A stretch of DNA of 64,000 nucleotides from Cheilinus undulatus. Taxonomy: Eukaryota > Chordata > Actinopteri > Labriformes > Labridae. The notes under the pieces are model-generated. The model was not told the DNA's origin. It made no database searches and was given only the letters and a program-made list of their open reading frames with translations. Where the stretch lies: NCBI RefSeq assembly GCF_018320785.1, contig NC_054868.1, positions 48,870,874-48,934,873 on the forward strand, read 5' to 3'. The position numbers and the translations under genes are program-made. Below, piece after piece: positions 62,072-64,000 of the stretch; within the stretch, counting starts at the first letter, position 1, and every line of letters begins with the position of its first letter.

Positions 62072-62320
62072 TGTTGGCATGCTCAGGAGAGCAGGAATGG
62101 GAAGGGCCAACTGTGCATGCTTTCCCAGACTTGACTTGACCTGGGTCACTTTGACGAGGTGCCTGAGACCCAGTGGGTTGGACCAGACCTCGGAGGCTGC
62201 ATGCATCATGGAGGGGTCAGCTGGGGAGATACCCAGAGACATGGGACATGGGCCTGGCACAGGCCTGGATGATGCATCAGAGGGCCAGAGCAGGACAGGA
62301 CCAAGGTTGATGCTGTAAAA

Positions 62321-64000
62321 TCAGATTAAACACATCATCATATTCCTTATTAGTTTTACATTAGAGACTGGAGCCTGGATCTGATGACACCTGATCCAAA
62401 GGTCAGGTCCTGTTTGGTCAGTGTGAATGCAAGCACACTGCACTCAGACACCAGGCCTTAATCTGCCTTTTGCATCAGGTACGATTGTTTCTTACCTCAC
62501 TCTGGTTGCCCACACTGGTCTGTTTTCACATTAGTAATGGCGTTCTGTGCCCAGGCACGCTTACGTACATGCACAGTCAGATGCAGTTGGTGGCAGTGTG
62601 CAGGTAGTCAGTTTGCAAATCTGCCAAGAAAAAAGGAAGAAGAACCATGGTAGACAAAAGATAAACCTGGTTAAAAAGCTTCATAACTAAACAGCCATAA
62701 ATGTGAAATTAAAACAAGAACTTTCAACTAGAATGTAACTTAAATAAATTTTGTCCCTATTCAGCTTTAATTTCCTGACCTGTTTTACAATAAAGTTTAA
62801 AGACATAAGGAAAAAACAGAACTAGACCAACCCAAATCTTTCCCTGTCACACCCTCCTCCAGCGCTGTGGAAACTCTGACTCACCACTGGCTGTGGCCAC
62901 TAAAGAAAAGATCATTTTTCTTGCAGGAGAATTAACGTTAGAACTTCTGAAGATGAAAAGATTTTTTTATATTACAGCCTCTTCACTCTGAAAAAAAAAA
63001 AAAAAAACATTTCAAGCTTGTTTTGATGTCTCATGCTGAAATATTCAGTCCCTTTTACAAGGTTGAGCTGTGTCGGGGAAAAAAAACTTCATCTTTAAAA
63101 TATCTGTCCTTCAAAAATCAAACAGCAACGGCTTCCATCAAAAAAGACTTTAAAAGAAAATATGAATCAGAGAAGATGAAGAGATTTTTTCAATCAGCAG
63201 TTAAAAATATAATGTCAAGACATGGGTTTTACATCTCGCTGGGCTGGATGGGAGGCTCTATTGACTTTTTGCATTAGATACATAATGTTTTTCCCGCCAA
63301 AGCAAGAACAGAAAAAAGAAAGTGTTTCTGGATACCAGTGCTAATTAAATACTCTTTCCACAAATTCCATGCAGTGATTTTCAATCAACCACAGTTAAAT
63401 CCTGTTGTAAACTAATAGAAAGGATGTTATCACCCTCTTATGTATGCCAAAAGACATGGAAAGATAGCAAAGTAGATCACAGCCCCTCTGTTCTTCTAAA
63501 GAACTGGCAACCATCAAAGTAACTGTGTAGTGCACATTTGAACGACGAAAGTTGAAGGCTTCGGATGTCAGAGACTTATTTGAAGCATAAAACAGTATTT
63601 AATGTCTGATTTACTACAGAAACACCTACAAAGTGAACACTAATACTGACAAATGTCACTGTTATGGTGTAAAACATGACCCTGGGATCAGTGGCGGTAG
63701 CATGGTAACTACAGTTGCTAGCACAGCTGAAAGTGGGTTGCCTTAGCCTTAGCCTCAGCGTGCAGAGTTTGCATATCCATACCCTTAAACTGCACCATAC
63801 TTAGACACCTAGACCTGTGAAGGGGACTCCTCCTGACACTGCGTCCATGAGACAAGCTGCTTGTAACATGATGCGGTGGGGCAAAGCCCTTTGAATGTTG
63901 TTGGTGGTGCTGAGGCCTCAACGACTGGTTCTCAGCTTTTTGGCTGACACTGAGGCCCTCGGTCTGAGTTGGCACCCATGTAACAGAGTTTATATTGTGT
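62321..64000. other. No recognised gene
   Basis: AT-rich, with an A tract at about 62990-63007. Positions 62360-62600 look like a dispersed repeat by composition. The minus-strand open frame 63718-63975 (histidine- and serine-rich) has no recognisable domain and no clear splice context. Confidence 0.35.

Larger units (their letters stand above)
59545..62320 (+). pseudogene. LINE reverse-transcriptase remnant broken by three insertions
   Basis: Pieces in correct order on the plus strand: MQCFNSIMDIFPVSSELRQ (about 59557-59615; consensus VKCGGSVSDFFPVNTGVRQG), then after two MITEs GLLGALKSLGEEGEMLRMHI and SWAKTKIRAFEDALNAA (61128 on; consensus ALDEESEPLGLRVSWIKTKV), TKVRVFQSLFLLVLLYFSEA and WTLTDGQRCMLDSF (61369 on), and after a third insertion WTRPRRLHASWRGQLGRYPE (about 62178 on; consensus RPRGRPHASWLRQVE) and GLAQAWMMHQRAR. 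Frame shifts abound. The insertions are 59657-60555, 60564-61112 and about 61526-62071. The LINE 3' end lies near 62320. Confidence 0.8.

Noticed and set aside
63718..63975. Minus-strand open frame of 85 codons near the right edge
   Set aside because: Low-complexity, histidine/serine-rich peptide without family resemblance; sequence looks repeat-derived.

Overview
The window looks like nuclear DNA of a teleost fish, probably a percomorph. Genes are split into many short exons with GT..AG introns. Between and inside them lie the repeat classes typical of fish genomes: hAT, Tc1/mariner, piggyBac-like and Harbinger-like elements, LINE fragments and microsatellites. No bacterial-style operon, CRISPR array, rRNA or tRNA gene was seen.

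Three protein-coding genes can be supported. (1) At 838-4291 (+) is the 3' part of an immunoglobulin-superfamily receptor: Ig domains of alternating V-like and C2-like type, one transmembrane helix and a cytoplasmic tail with ITIM-type tyrosine motifs. It is CD22/Siglec-like in style, and its signal-peptide exon was not found. (2) At 13234-30817 (-) is a complete pla2g6 gene (group VI calcium-independent phospholipase A2). Its 17 coding exons join in frame to 791 codons, with ankyrin repeats followed by a patatin lipase domain (GTSTG serine, DGG aspartate). A non-coding first exon ends at 34146 and the promoter lies near 34230. (3) At 35856-46209 (+) is a complete cbx6 gene (Polycomb chromobox protein). 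Its five exons join in frame to about 499 codons, with an N-terminal chromodomain and a C-terminal Pc box. pla2g6 and cbx6 are head to head with about 1.6 kb between the first exon of one and the start codon of the other. The receptor gene and pla2g6 are tail to tail.

From about 46.6 kb to the end there is no recognisable host gene apart from one candidate 54-nt exon at 59081-59134. This part is a graveyard of mobile elements inserted into one another: a TTAA-flanked piggyBac-like element (47429-48412), a Harbinger-like element (48580-49189), a LINE reverse-transcriptase fragment (49196-49830), a mariner transposase split by a hAT-type MITE with an 8-bp target duplication (52785-54425), a 1.35-kb degenerate pyrimidine-rich array (54880-56240), a Tc1-like inverted-repeat element (57091-58576), and a second LINE broken by three insertions (59545-62320).

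I did not find a clearly new biological system. The more unusual observations are: the same short AAGTC-ATTATGAGA-type motif forms degenerate arrays inside unrelated transposon families; several insertions can be dated relative to one another because element ends and target duplications are readable; and cbx6 has a tandem NAGNAG splice acceptor. Exon boundaries were set by hand from splice consensus and reading frame. All family assignments rest on remembered protein or repeat signatures, not on searches.
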